DNA of 20,294 nucleotides from UBA6165 sp044233745 (GCA_044233745.1 JBIIJN010000049.1:1-20294), one strand, 5' to 3'. Numbered from the stretch's first letter, positions 6,943 through 15,145 are shown. The notes: a model not told the origin generated them from the sequence alone. Numbers and translations: made by a program.

Positions 6943-9900
6943 ATGAGAGTTAAACTAATCCTGATGTTGCTCTTTCCGCTTGTCGTTTTCGGACAAAACA
7001 GCGAGAAATACGAGCATACGAATGCTTTGTTTTATAAAGCAGAAGATCTATTTTTAAAACAGCAATTTGGTGCTGCGCGAGAGGGCTTTGGCCGTTATTT
7101 GCGCGAACCAGGCGAAAAAACGCCGAGTTTTATCGTGAAAGCTCGGTATTATGAAGCTGTTTCTGCCTTGGAATTGCAACACGACGATGCGATGCGTTTG
7201 CTGATGCTCTTCTTGGAAGATTATCCAGAATCGAAATACCGATGGGATATTTACTTCCGAATAGCGCGTCAACACTTCAACCGCAATCAGTTTAAAGATG
7301 TAATTGAATGGCTTGAAAAAATTCCACCAACAGAGATAACTAAAGTAGATCTAGATGAATACCGCTTCAAACTGGGCTATGCTTATTTCCGTGAAGATGA
7401 ATTTGTGAAAGCCAAAAAGCACTTCTTCGATGTAAAAGATTCAGATTCACAATATGCGCCGCCAGCGACCTATTACTACGCTCATATTTGTTATCAGGAA
7501 AAACAATATGATGCAGCATTGGATCATTTCAAAAAAATCAAAGACACACCAGGTTTTGACAAATTGGTGCCTTATTATATCGCTCAAATTCATCATGCCC
7601 GTGGTGAATACGATAAAGTAATTGAAATAGCTCCTAGTTTATTGGAGCGAAATGCAGATAAAAACCAATCTGAGTTGAACCAAATCATCGGTGACTCTTA
7701 TTACCGCTTGGGCGATTACGAAAAAGCCGTGCCTTATCTTATGGCCTATAACAAGGGCGCCAACACAACACGACAAGATGATTATCAACTGGGTTTTGCC
7801 TTAATGAAAACAGGAGATTGTTCTCAAGCTGTGAAATACTTCGAGAAAGTAGGCCGCCAAAGCGACGAATTAGGCCAGGCTGGTCTCTACCACACTGGCG
7901 GTTGCTATTTGGGTATGAATAATTTGCTGAGTGCTCGAGCTGCTTTTGAACAAGCTTCGAAAATGAACTTCGATGAAAAAATTGAAGAAGATGCCTTGTT
8001 TCAAACGGCTCTTTTATCCTACGAATTGAACTTGAATCCATTTGATGAAGCCATCAAGTATTTCGAATTATACATCGAAAAGTACCCTACCTCTTACCGT
8101 AGACGTGTGGTTTTCGAATATTTGGTGAATGTGTACATGTCCACCAAAAACTACGACAAAGCCATTCAATCCATTGAAAAATTGGATCCGCCGAGCACGC
8201 GTATGAAAACGGCCTATCAATTTTTGGCATACAACAAAGGCATTGAATCTTATACCAACGGACAATACAACGAAGCCATAGAGGCCTTTCAATTGGTAGC
8301 CAAATATCCCATGGACAATGATATGGTAGCCAAGTCTAGATATTGGATTGCAGATGCCCGTTTTCAGCTGAAGCAATATGCAAGTGCCATTTCTGCTTAT
8401 CAGTTTTTCTTGAGCAACAGCAATAACAGCAGCAATAGAGCCCTGCGCGCTGAAGCCAACTACAACATAGGATATGGACATTTTCATCTTGAACAATATG
8501 CTCAGGCCATACCCGCATTCAAAGCATATATTGAACTTGCTCCCCTCGACGCCAAACGCAAAGTTTCTGATGCCAATTTGCGCATTGCAGACTGCTATTA
8601 CAAAACATCGGTAAATAACCAAAGTGCTAGTTTAGAAGCTGTTGCCTATTACCAAAGAGTGATTGACGCCAGACAAGGTATGGAAGACCGAGCTTTGTAT
8701 TATCAGGCAAGATGTTATGGTTTCGTAACGCAGCGCGATAAACAAGTGGCTTCTCTTAACACGCTGATGAATGAATACCCAAAGTCTTCATATGTTGCAC
8801 AATCGCTTTTTGAAGCTGGCATTGTAAGAAGAAATCAAGGCAATTATGCGCAATCCAACAATTTCTTTGAGCGAATTTTGAATGAGTTCCCAAACAACGT
8901 ACTTGTAAAAGATGCCTTATTGGAATTGGGAACGAACTACTTTAGAATGAATAACCTATCAAAAGCCGAGGAATATTACAACAGGCTATTGAGGGATTAT
9001 GGAAAAGACGATAAAGTATGTAGAAACGCAGCTTCACAGTTGATTGAAGTGTATAAAAAAGCCAATACCACGGATAAAATAGCGCAACTTCAAGCCAAAT
9101 ATCCTTGTGCAGGAATTACTTCAGGCTTGCAGGATTCCGTAATTTTTGATGCTGCATACGACACATATATCGACAGTAATTTTACTCAGGCCATCTCCAA
9201 ATTCCAAGAATATCTCACGGCGTATCCCAATGGTTTACAGAAAGACCGCGCCAATTATTTGATTGCTGAATCGTATCTGTCGCTCAAGCAAATGTCCAAT
9301 GCATATCCATACTATGTGAAAGTTATTAACGGCAATACCATTGGTTATCATGAGGTTGCGCTTTTAAGAGCCGCAAATTTCGAATACGAAAACCAACAAT
9401 ATGCAGATGCCATTCAAAATTATGGCAAATTGGTCGAAATAGCCTCAAATCCTTATCGCATCTATGGTGCGCAATTGGGCTTGATGCGTTGTCATTATCT
9501 TTTGGAAAATTGGTCAGCATCATTGCAAGCTGCCAACTTTGTAAACAACAGCAATTTGGCTCAGACCAGCGAAAAAATGGAAGCCCGTTTCTGCAAAGGA
9601 ATTGGCTTAAAAATGACGGGGCAATACAACGATGCCATCCCAGAATTGGATTATGTAGCCAAAAATGCCAAAAACCAAATGGCTGTGCAGGCGCGATTCA
9701 ATATTGCGGAAATTTACTTCTTGCAAAACGACAACAAGCGCTCGGAAGAACAAATTCGTGAGTTGCTGAAAATGCGCCCATCCTATGATTATTGGACAGC
9801 CAAAGCCATTTTGTTGCAAGCCAAAAACTTCATGAAAACGGGCGATTTGTTCCAAGCGGAAAGCGCGTTGAACTCGGTAACGAACAATTATATGAATCAA

Positions 9901-10011
9901 TCAGATGGCGTCTTGAACGAGGCTGCACAAATCAGAGCCGAATTGGAAACTTTGAAAAATGCACCGAAAGACGTTCAAGACAACACACGTTTCATTGAAA
10001 TTAACGACTAA
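6943..10011 (+). CDS. Large exported tetratricopeptide-repeat protein
   Basis: The 1022-aa product has a signal peptide (MRVKLILMLLFPLVVFG, cleavage before Q18) and is then almost entirely helical TPR repeats. Typical units are DSYYRLGDYEKAVPYL, IESYTNGQYNEAIEAFQL, YGHFHLEQYAQAIPAFKAY and AEIYFLQNDNKRSEEQI, plus YbgF/BamD-like units ending in YPxS or FPNN. It has no transmembrane helix after the signal, no lipobox cysteine, and no T9SS tail (it ends DNTRFIEIND). A soluble periplasmic scaffold is the simplest reading. It lies 6 bases before a beta-barrel gene in the same direction, so the two are almost certainly co-transcribed, and it is divergent from ftsE. The pairing suggests that the TPR superhelix docks to the periplasmic side of the barrel, or links it to peptidoglycan. 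That is an inference; I do not know a named function. Confidence 0.9.
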   Translation: MRVKLILMLLFPLVVFGQNSEKYEHTNALFYKAEDLFLKQQFGAAREGFGRYLREPGEKTPSFIVKARYYEAVSALELQHDDAMRLLMLFLEDYPESKYRWDIYFRIARQHFNRNQFKDVIEWLEKIPPTEITKVDLDEYRFKLGYAYFREDEFVKAKKHFFDVKDSDSQYAPPATYYYAHICYQEKQYDAALDHFKKIKDTPGFDKLVPYYIAQIHHARGEYDKVIEIAPSLLERNADKNQSELNQIIGDSYYRLGDYEKAVPYLMAYNKGANTTRQDDYQLGFALMKTGDCSQAVKYFEKVGRQSDELGQAGLYHTGGCYLGMNNLLSARAAFEQASKMNFDEKIEEDALFQTALLSYELNLNPFDEAIKYFELYIEKYPTSYRRRVVFEYLVNVYMSTKNYDKAIQSIEKLDPPSTRMKTAYQFLAYNKGIESYTNGQYNEAIEAFQLVAKYPMDNDMVAKSRYWIADARFQLKQYASAISAYQFFLSNSNNSSNRALRAEANYNIGYGHFHLEQYAQAIPAFKAYIELAPLDAKRKVSDANLRIADCYYKTSVNNQSASLEAVAYYQRVIDARQGMEDRALYYQARCYGFVTQRDKQVASLNTLMNEYPKSSYVAQSLFEAGIVRRNQGNYAQSNNFFERILNEFPNNVLVKDALLELGTNYFRMNNLSKAEEYYNRLLRDYGKDDKVCRNAASQLIEVYKKANTTDKIAQLQAKYPCAGITSGLQDSVIFDAAYDTYIDSNFTQAISKFQEYLTAYPNGLQKDRANYLIAESYLSLKQMSNAYPYYVKVINGNTIGYHEVALLRAANFEYENQQYADAIQNYGKLVEIASNPYRIYGAQLGLMRCHYLLENWSASLQAANFVNNSNLAQTSEKMEARFCKGIGLKMTGQYNDAIPELDYVAKNAKNQMAVQARFNIAEIYFLQNDNKRSEEQIRELLKMRPSYDYWTAKAILLQAKNFMKTGDLFQAESALNSVTNNYMNQSDGVLNEAAQIRAELETLKNAPKDVQDNTRFIEIND

Positions 10012-10017
10012 AACATC

Positions 10018-11730
10018 ATGAACATGTTGAAATATATAGCAGTTATTTTTGTGCTTGTGAATCTAGCTCAAGTGCAAGCACAAGTGGAATATATCTTTGA
10101 GTTTGAAGCCAATAGAGATATAGATCCTGCAAGTAGAATTGCGCTGAAACCGAGCATTATTGACACCGTTTTTGCCAAGCCCGAGGCCAATGCAGATCTG
10201 CTTCCTATTAGAAAGGAAGTGAACATCGAAACGGCTCCTATTCAAGCATCCAATATTAAAGTTTCAACAGCTTTGAATAAACTATATCCAGGCTATGCGG
10301 TGTTGGGTATAGGCAATTACTTGATGCCTTTGGGTGAGGTGTATTACAATGAAACTCGCTCCAAACAATACCACTGGGGCGTGGAAGCCAAACATCACAG
10401 TGCTTGGGCAGGCAAAATACAAGACTTCGCGCCGCCAAGATTCGACAGAACTCAAGTTGACTTGTACGGAAAAATCATCAAAAAAACATACACAGCCACA
10501 GGTCGTTTCAATTACTTGAATCACGGCTTGAACCTGTTTGGCACGCGCGATACCCTAATTACACAAGACAGTATTCGCCAACGCTTTCAAAACTATGGGG
10601 TTTATGCTGAATTTGCGAGCCACATGCGCGATAGTGCACACTTGGGATGGAAAGTAGGTCTGGAATACAACAACTACCGAGATAAACCCAGACCGGGCTT
10701 AGAAAAAGATTGGCGCGCAAGAGAAAGTTTTGTAGGCATCTACTCCTCCTTCCGTTACAAATTGGGTCAAGAACGCTACGGATTGGATTTTAATATCCGC
10801 TACAACAACTATAAATTTGGACAACGTGACGTGATACTGAGTCCGGGAATAACAGGCTTCGAACAAGGCAACGTGATGATCAACTTCAATCCACACATCA
10901 CGCACATCAGTCAGGGCGATAAACTATTGGCCAAAGTTGGATTCAATTTGGTATTCGACGCCATCGACCAAACACAAGTATTGATTTCGCCTCAAGCCTT
11001 GGTGCAATATGCCTTATTCAATAACCACTTGTTGCCTTATGTGGCGCTCAATGGATTCGGTGTTCAACAAAACACATTCCGCTCAGCAAGCCAGATGAAC
11101 AACTTTGTGCGTTCCGATTTAGAACTGCGCAACGAAAGAAACGCGCTTAATTTCCAAGGCGGATTGCGCGGTTCGATTACAGAACATGTGTCCTTCGACG
11201 CCAATTTTTCCTACGGTCGCTTTGTGGACAAAATGTTGTTTGTGATTGATACAACACTGCCCCGTTTGAACCAATTCAAAGCCGTTTACGACGACATGAA
11301 TATCTCGCGCCTCGAACTGGTTTTAACATTCCAAATCAGTGAGAAATTCAAATTTGATGCTGTAGGTCAATTGTTTAGCTACCAAACCGATGTTTTCCCA
11401 TATGCTTGGAATTTACCCAATTATGTGGTTACATTCCGCGGTCACTACAACTTATACGACAAATTCATCACCAAACTCGACCTCAGTTTGCTCGGCGGTC
11501 GACGCATGCAAGAGTTTGGTCCAGGCGATGGCATTGGCTTCAACAATTTGGCCTACCACAGCGACATGGGCCTATTGGCCGATGTTAATTTATCTTTTGA
11601 ATACCGTTACAATCCGCGCATTTCGGCCTTTATTCAATTTAACAATTTAGCCGCACAACAATATCTGCGTTGGATGAATTCACCTGTTTATCGCTTCCAA
11701 GCATTAGGCGGGGTGACGGTTAGGTTTTAG
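10018..11730 (+). CDS. Outer-membrane beta-barrel protein, TonB-receptor-like but without plug
   Basis: The 570-aa product has a signal peptide (cleavage after LAQVQA), a proline- and acid-containing N-terminal stretch (about 22-88) too short to be a TonB-receptor plug, then alternating beta-strand sequence to the end. The strands carry many aromatic and Asn/Tyr residues (YNNYRDKPRPG, FRYKLGQERYGLDFNIRYNN, FQISEKFKFDAVGQLFSY). The last residues, FQALGGVTVRF, end in Phe, which is the classical outer-membrane insertion signature. Related proteins are usually annotated 'TonB-dependent receptor', but I see no TonB box or plug domain. That makes an active-import role doubtful; a structural barrel or a partner for the TPR protein is equally possible. 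An ATG two codons downstream (10024) is an alternative start. The gene faces efp convergently at its 3' end. Confidence 0.85.
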   Translation: MNMLKYIAVIFVLVNLAQVQAQVEYIFEFEANRDIDPASRIALKPSIIDTVFAKPEANADLLPIRKEVNIETAPIQASNIKVSTALNKLYPGYAVLGIGNYLMPLGEVYYNETRSKQYHWGVEAKHHSAWAGKIQDFAPPRFDRTQVDLYGKIIKKTYTATGRFNYLNHGLNLFGTRDTLITQDSIRQRFQNYGVYAEFASHMRDSAHLGWKVGLEYNNYRDKPRPGLEKDWRARESFVGIYSSFRYKLGQERYGLDFNIRYNNYKFGQRDVILSPGITGFEQGNVMINFNPHITHISQGDKLLAKVGFNLVFDAIDQTQVLISPQALVQYALFNNHLLPYVALNGFGVQQNTFRSASQMNNFVRSDLELRNERNALNFQGGLRGSITEHVSFDANFSYGRFVDKMLFVIDTTLPRLNQFKAVYDDMNISRLELVLTFQISEKFKFDAVGQLFSYQTDVFPYAWNLPNYVVTFRGHYNLYDKFITKLDLSLLGGRRMQEFGPGDGIGFNNLAYHSDMGLLADVNLSFEYRYNPRISAFIQFNNLAAQQYLRWMNSPVYRFQALGGVTVRF

Positions 11731-11808
11731 GAAGGGGTCTGGCTGTTGGCTAAACGTCTAATACGAAATATCGCGTCGTGTTTCCAATGAAAATAATCGC
11801 TTTTAATC

Positions 11809-11842
11809 AAAAAAAGGTTCGCATCAGACGCTGCGAACCTTT
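11809..11842 (-). terminator. Intrinsic terminator after efp
   Basis: An 11-bp perfect stem pairs AAAGGTTCGCA (11813-11823) with TGCGAACCTTT (11832-11842) around an 8-base loop. On the minus strand it is followed by an uninterrupted run of seven T (complement of 11809-11815, part of it in the stem), making a textbook rho-independent terminator 20 bases after the efp stop. On the plus strand the hairpin could also slow transcripts from the barrel gene, but the T-run there is short and broken. Confidence 0.85.
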
Positions 11843-11862
11843 AAATTTATAAAAGCTTTGGA

Positions 11863-12426
11863 CTACTTAACGCGTTCTACATAAATACCTGTGCGTGTAT
11901 CCACTTTAATTTTCTCACCTGTTCCGATGAACAAAGGAACACGGATTTCAGCGCCTGTATCAATAGTAGCTGGCTTCATTGTATTGGTTGCAGTATCTCC
12001 TTTGATGCCTGGCTCTGTGTAAGTTACTTCCGCTTCGATTGTATTTGGCAAATCAACTACCAATGGCATTTCCTCTTCAGCGTGGAAAGTAATTTCGCAT
12101 ATCATACCTTCTTTCAAGAACAAAGGCTTATCAATCATTTTAGCAGGTATTTCTACTTGCTCATAGTTTTCGTTGTTCATGAAAATGAATTTATCACCCT
12201 CTTGATACAAATACTGATGCTCACGTCTTTCAATGCGCACTACATCAATTTTGTGTCCAGCGGAAAAAGTATTGTCTAAAACCTTACCCGATTCAATCTG
12301 ACGCATTTTAGTGCGCACAAATGCAGGACCTTTACCCGGCTTCACGTGTTGAAATTCTATAATTTGAAACAATTTATCGTTGTGTCTGATACACAAGCCG
12401 TTTCTGATATCTGATGTATTTGCCAT
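11863..12426 (-). CDS. efp: Elongation factor P
   Basis: EF-P binds stalled ribosomes between P and E sites and relieves pausing at proline runs. The 187-aa product starts MANTSDIRNGLCIRHNDKLF and has the three OB-like domains of the family. The tip loop KPGKGPAFVRTK puts the lysine that reaches the peptidyl-transferase centre at K32. The C-terminal signature (GDTATNTMKPATIDTGAEIRVPLFI) is intact. The start is the ATG at 12426: the frame stays open upstream to 12489, but that extension contains the promoter box at 12449-12456. It has its own promoter and terminator and forms a single-gene unit downstream of hemH. No modification enzyme (EpmA/EpmB, EarP or YmfI type) is encoded nearby. Confidence 0.97.
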   Translation of the reverse strand: MANTSDIRNGLCIRHNDKLFQIIEFQHVKPGKGPAFVRTKMRQIESGKVLDNTFSAGHKIDVVRIERREHQYLYQEGDKFIFMNNENYEQVEIPAKMIDKPLFLKEGMICEITFHAEEEMPLVVDLPNTIEAEVTYTEPGIKGDTATNTMKPATIDTGAEIRVPLFIGTGEKIKVDTRTGIYVERVK

Positions 12427-12448
12427 GATGTTCTTAAAAATTTTTGCG

Positions 12449-12478
12449 CAAAGATAAGATTCCCAAGGGAAAAGACAA
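12449..12478 (-). promoter_or_regulatory. Complete Bacteroidota promoter for efp (TTG-19-TATCTTTG)
   Basis: On the minus strand a TTG (complement of 12476-12478) is followed by exactly 19 bases and then TATCTTTG (complement of 12449-12456). This is the best -33/-7 pair in the window. It lies 22 bases before the efp ATG and in the 80-base gap after hemH, so efp can be expressed independently of the heme genes. Confidence 0.72.
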
Positions 12479-12506
12479 AAAACGCGCATAAAAGAGTTGG
12501 ATTGGC

Positions 12507-13532
12507 TTAAAGTCTTGAACGAATCTCTAGCTCCATGCCAGCCACAAATAGCTCATGGTCGTTGCATGAAGGCACCAATTGCACTTTTTCACCACCATGT
12601 TCTTCAAAGATTTCTTGGTATTCGCCACCAATTTCGATCAGCGTTTCCAAACAATCGGCCACAAAAGCGGGGCTAAAAACCAACAACTTTTTATCACCCA
12701 TTTTGGCGCGCTCTTCAACTACCTCATCTGAGAAAGGACGCAGCCATTTTTTATCCAAACGCGATTGAAAACAAACCGTGTATTGCGATTCATTTAAACC
12801 CAATTTTTCAGCAATAAGGCGTGTTGTGGCATAGCACGTGGCTTTGTAGCAAAATTTATTTCTGTCGTTGATTTCCGTTTCGCAGGGTTCATTTCCGCAC
12901 AAATCAGTTGGCTCATGATAGACCTTATCTACCTGACGTTCAGGCAGTCCGTGGTATGAAAACAAAATGTGGTCGTAATTCTCAATGCCCAATTCTTTGG
13001 CCATTAATGCTTGTGTTTCAATGTAACCCTCGTTGTCATAAAACTGACTGATGATTTTGATTTCAGGAATCACCCACCATTTTCTCACGATATTCATGCA
13101 CTCCTCCATAGCCGAACCCGTTGACGCACTGGCATATTGAGGAAACAAAGGTAAAAAAATGATTTGGTCGAAATTCTTCAATTTGATTTCATCCAAAACC
13201 GTTTGAAGCGATGGATTTTGATAGCGCATCCCCATAAAAAACTCAACATTATCATCTGAGAATCGCTGTTCCAATTTTTTTTGCAAATTTTTGGTATGAG
13301 TCATCAAAGGCGAGATACCATTACTCATGTCCCACAATTCTTTATAAATCTTGGCCGATTTTGGTGCGCGAAAAGGTACAATAATCAGATTGACCAACAT
13401 TTTTCTGAGCAACCATGGAATATCGATTACGCGGGGGTCGTTCAAAAACTCACTTAAATAACGACGAACATCAGATACTTTTGGGCTATCCGGTGTGCCC
13501 AATTGAACCAAAACAACAGCAGTTTTCTTCAT
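12507..13532 (-). CDS. hemH: Ferrochelatase HemH
   Basis: HemH inserts Fe2+ into a porphyrin, the last step of (proto)heme synthesis. From the ATG at 13532 the product is 341 aa (MKKTAVVLVQLGTPDSPKVS). The frame is open further upstream to 13604, but that would run into the end of hemD and is not family-like. Signatures are ILFSYHGLPER with the catalytic H194, and FSPAFVADCLETLIEIG with E296. Between them lies a four-cysteine segment, C212-x4-C217-x10-C228-x4-C233. Some bacterial ferrochelatases bind a [2Fe-2S] cluster with internal cysteines, so a metal site is possible here but not shown. The gene follows hemD by 34 bases and precedes efp. Confidence 0.96.
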   Translation of the reverse strand: MKKTAVVLVQLGTPDSPKVSDVRRYLSEFLNDPRVIDIPWLLRKMLVNLIIVPFRAPKSAKIYKELWDMSNGISPLMTHTKNLQKKLEQRFSDDNVEFFMGMRYQNPSLQTVLDEIKLKNFDQIIFLPLFPQYASASTGSAMEECMNIVRKWWVIPEIKIISQFYDNEGYIETQALMAKELGIENYDHILFSYHGLPERQVDKVYHEPTDLCGNEPCETEINDRNKFCYKATCYATTRLIAEKLGLNESQYTVCFQSRLDKKWLRPFSDEVVEERAKMGDKKLLVFSPAFVADCLETLIEIGGEYQEIFEEHGGEKVQLVPSCNDHELFVAGMELEIRSRL

Positions 13533-13566
13533 AATCCAGAAACGCTTTGAAAGCGATATTGTTTGC

Positions 13567-14316
13567 TTATTTCTTCTTTTTGGCATCGAGAATAAACTTC
13601 TCAATAGCCGCAGTCATGGAAGGCGTTTCGGGCTGAGGCGCGTGCACATCCAAACGCAGATTATTGTCTACAACCGCTTTGGCAGTAGTGGCACCAAAGG
13701 CAGCGATGCGCGTATCGTTTTGCTTAAATCCAGGGAAATTCTTCTTAAGAGATTCAATTCCAGAAGGACTAAAAAACACCAGCATATCGTATTTCACATC
13801 GTCCAAATCAGATAAATCAGCAGCCACAGTGCGGTACATATTTGCACGCGTAAAAGGCACTTTCATCTTTTCTAAATCCACTGGAATTTGTTCACGAAGA
13901 ATATCAGAAGATGGCAACAAATACTTTTCACCTTTGTGTTTTTTAAACAAATCGGCTAAATCTTGAACCGTTTGTTTACCAAAGAAAATTTTGCGTTTTC
14001 TATATTGCACATATTTCTGCAAATAATAAGCAATTGCTTCAGAAACACAGAAATACTTCATGGTATCAGGCACCGTGAAGCGCGTTTCATCGGCCATTCT
14101 GAAATAATGGTCAACAGCTGTTTTACTGGTAAGAATTACTGCTGAGAAATCGGATAACTGGAGACGCTGCAAGCGAAATTCCTGAGCATTCAATCCTTCT
14201 ACTTGAATAAAAGGTCTGAAGTCAATTTTCAGTTTATACTTTTCCGCCAAATCAAAATATGGAGATTTATCTCCCTCAGGTTTTGGTTGTGAAACCAGAA
14301 TCGTCTTGATGCTCAA
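13567..14316 (-). CDS. hemD: Uroporphyrinogen-III synthase HemD
   Basis: HemD cyclises hydroxymethylbilane to uroporphyrinogen III, the branch point to heme and siroheme. The 249-aa product aligns from its first residues with the Bacteroidota form (SIKTILVSQPKPEGDKSPYF, then KIDFRPFIQVEGL). It carries family landmarks: AVILTSKTAVDHYF, KYLLPSSDILREQIP, YRTVAADLSDLDDVKYDMLVFFSPSGI and RIAAFGATTAKAV. The start is a TTG at 14316. There is no upstream ATG, because an in-frame TAA sits five codons before it, and the next internal starts would delete conserved residues. The gene sits 35 bases after DUF4271 and 34 bases before hemH, so the three probably form one transcript. The C-terminus ends in a short lysine run. 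Confidence 0.92.
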   Translation of the reverse strand: MSIKTILVSQPKPEGDKSPYFDLAEKYKLKIDFRPFIQVEGLNAQEFRLQRLQLSDFSAVILTSKTAVDHYFRMADETRFTVPDTMKYFCVSEAIAYYLQKYVQYRKRKIFFGKQTVQDLADLFKKHKGEKYLLPSSDILREQIPVDLEKMKVPFTRANMYRTVAADLSDLDDVKYDMLVFFSPSGIESLKKNFPGFKQNDTRIAAFGATTAKAVVDNNLRLDVHAPQPETPSMTAAIEKFILDAKKKK

Positions 14317-14351
14317 TTTATTCGGGTATTAACTGTTCAACAATTTTTGGT

Positions 14352-15032
14352 TTAAAGCCTTGAAATCCAAACCCAAATTGTAAACAGGGGCAATATTTCA
14401 AGGGTGCAAAAGTACATAAAAATGTAATAGATAGGAATTTGCTCCAGAATTAAGTCTTGCGCGACACGAATGTGAATCCAAACAAACAGCATTATCACAA
14501 TACCCAAAACCATAAAATTCAATGTTTGCCCGAAGTCAACATTGATATAAAACAACAAACCAAAAGGTATGAAAACAACTCCAATCAAAAATAGCACTGG
14601 CAGTTGGCGCTTGAGAATTTTGGAAACGGTTTTATTATGTCCAGAAACCAGGGCTGTAATTCGCAGCGGAAGCACCAAAAAAGCCAATAAGATTAGGGGT
14701 AAAAAATAAATTATAGGGCCAGAAAGCGTTTGCCAATTGAATCCGCTCAACATGTAATGTAAACACAAAGCTCCACCCGTGAGATATATGCCAAAAAACA
14801 ACAATTTATCAATAGAATCGATGGCTGCTGATGCGAAATACAGTTTTTTGTTGGTTTCTCGGAAAGAGCGGGAAAGCATTGAAGGTATTGCACTCGGATT
14901 GCGAAATTGTAAAAGCATCAATAAAATTAGTCCACCTACAAGCAGCGACAAACCCAACACATCCACACGATCAGTACGCGGCAAGGTCTCGAAAGGTGGC
15001 GTTTGTAGTAGATATTGGAAGGGCTGCTTCAT
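14352..15032 (-). CDS. DUF4271 multi-spanning membrane protein
   Basis: This 226-aa protein has about six hydrophobic helices (roughly 24-42, 75-97, 105-128, 144-164, 170-188, 200-222). A cytoplasmic-looking segment RSFRETNKKLYFASAAID (about 55-72) follows helix 1, and it ends LPLFTIWVWISRL. This fits DUF4271, a family I know as typically encoded next to hemD in Bacteroidota. The function is unknown. Its steady link to uroporphyrinogen synthase suggests a role in tetrapyrrole or iron handling, or simply conserved operon position. It is the first gene of the probable DUF4271-hemD-hemH transcript and is divergent from the acyl-CoA dehydrogenase gene. A -7 box lies only 4 bases before its ATG. 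Confidence 0.86.
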   Translation of the reverse strand: MKQPFQYLLQTPPFETLPRTDRVDVLGLSLLVGGLILLMLLQFRNPSAIPSMLSRSFRETNKKLYFASAAIDSIDKLLFFGIYLTGGALCLHYMLSGFNWQTLSGPIIYFLPLILLAFLVLPLRITALVSGHNKTVSKILKRQLPVLFLIGVVFIPFGLLFYINVDFGQTLNFMVLGIVIMLFVWIHIRVAQDLILEQIPIYYIFMYFCTLEILPLFTIWVWISRL

Positions 15033-15036
15033 GGCG

Positions 15037-15044
15037 CAAAAATA
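15037..15044 (-). promoter_or_regulatory. -7 box TATTTTTG four bases before the DUF4271 start
   Basis: On the minus strand TATTTTTG matches TAnnTTTG and is followed by CGCC and then the ATG of the DUF4271 gene. No TTG occurs at the usual -33 distance. If real, transcription would start on or beside the start codon. Confidence 0.42.
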
Positions 15045-15123
15045 ATGTTATTTCGTGTGCTCTCGAATGTGCAAAACAAAAAGGCAAATAATACTGTTTA
15101 TGCGTCGAGTTCTATTAGATTTA

Positions 15124-15131
15124 TACCTTTG
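15124..15131 (+). promoter_or_regulatory. -7 box TACCTTTG for the acyl-CoA dehydrogenase gene
   Basis: TACCTTTG matches TAnnTTTG and lies 14 bases before the ATG at 15146. The upstream -33 region is TTT-rich without a clear TTG. It shares the 113-bp divergent spacer with the DUF4271 promoter, about 80 bases apart. Confidence 0.52.
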
Positions 15132-15145
15132 CAAAAAATTATTTC

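Noticed and set aside
8068..8622. A 184-codon open frame on the minus strand inside the TPR gene
   Set aside because: It is antisense to strongly TPR-like coding sequence, shows cysteine-rich, unfamily-like translation, and has no promoter or start context.
12426..12489. An N-terminal extension of EF-P (22 residues)
   Set aside because: The extension overlaps the best promoter in the window and precedes the conserved MANTSDIRNG start.
13532..13604. An N-terminal extension of ferrochelatase overlapping hemD
   Set aside because: The conserved protein begins MKKTAVVLVQLGTP; the extension is the out-of-frame end of hemD.
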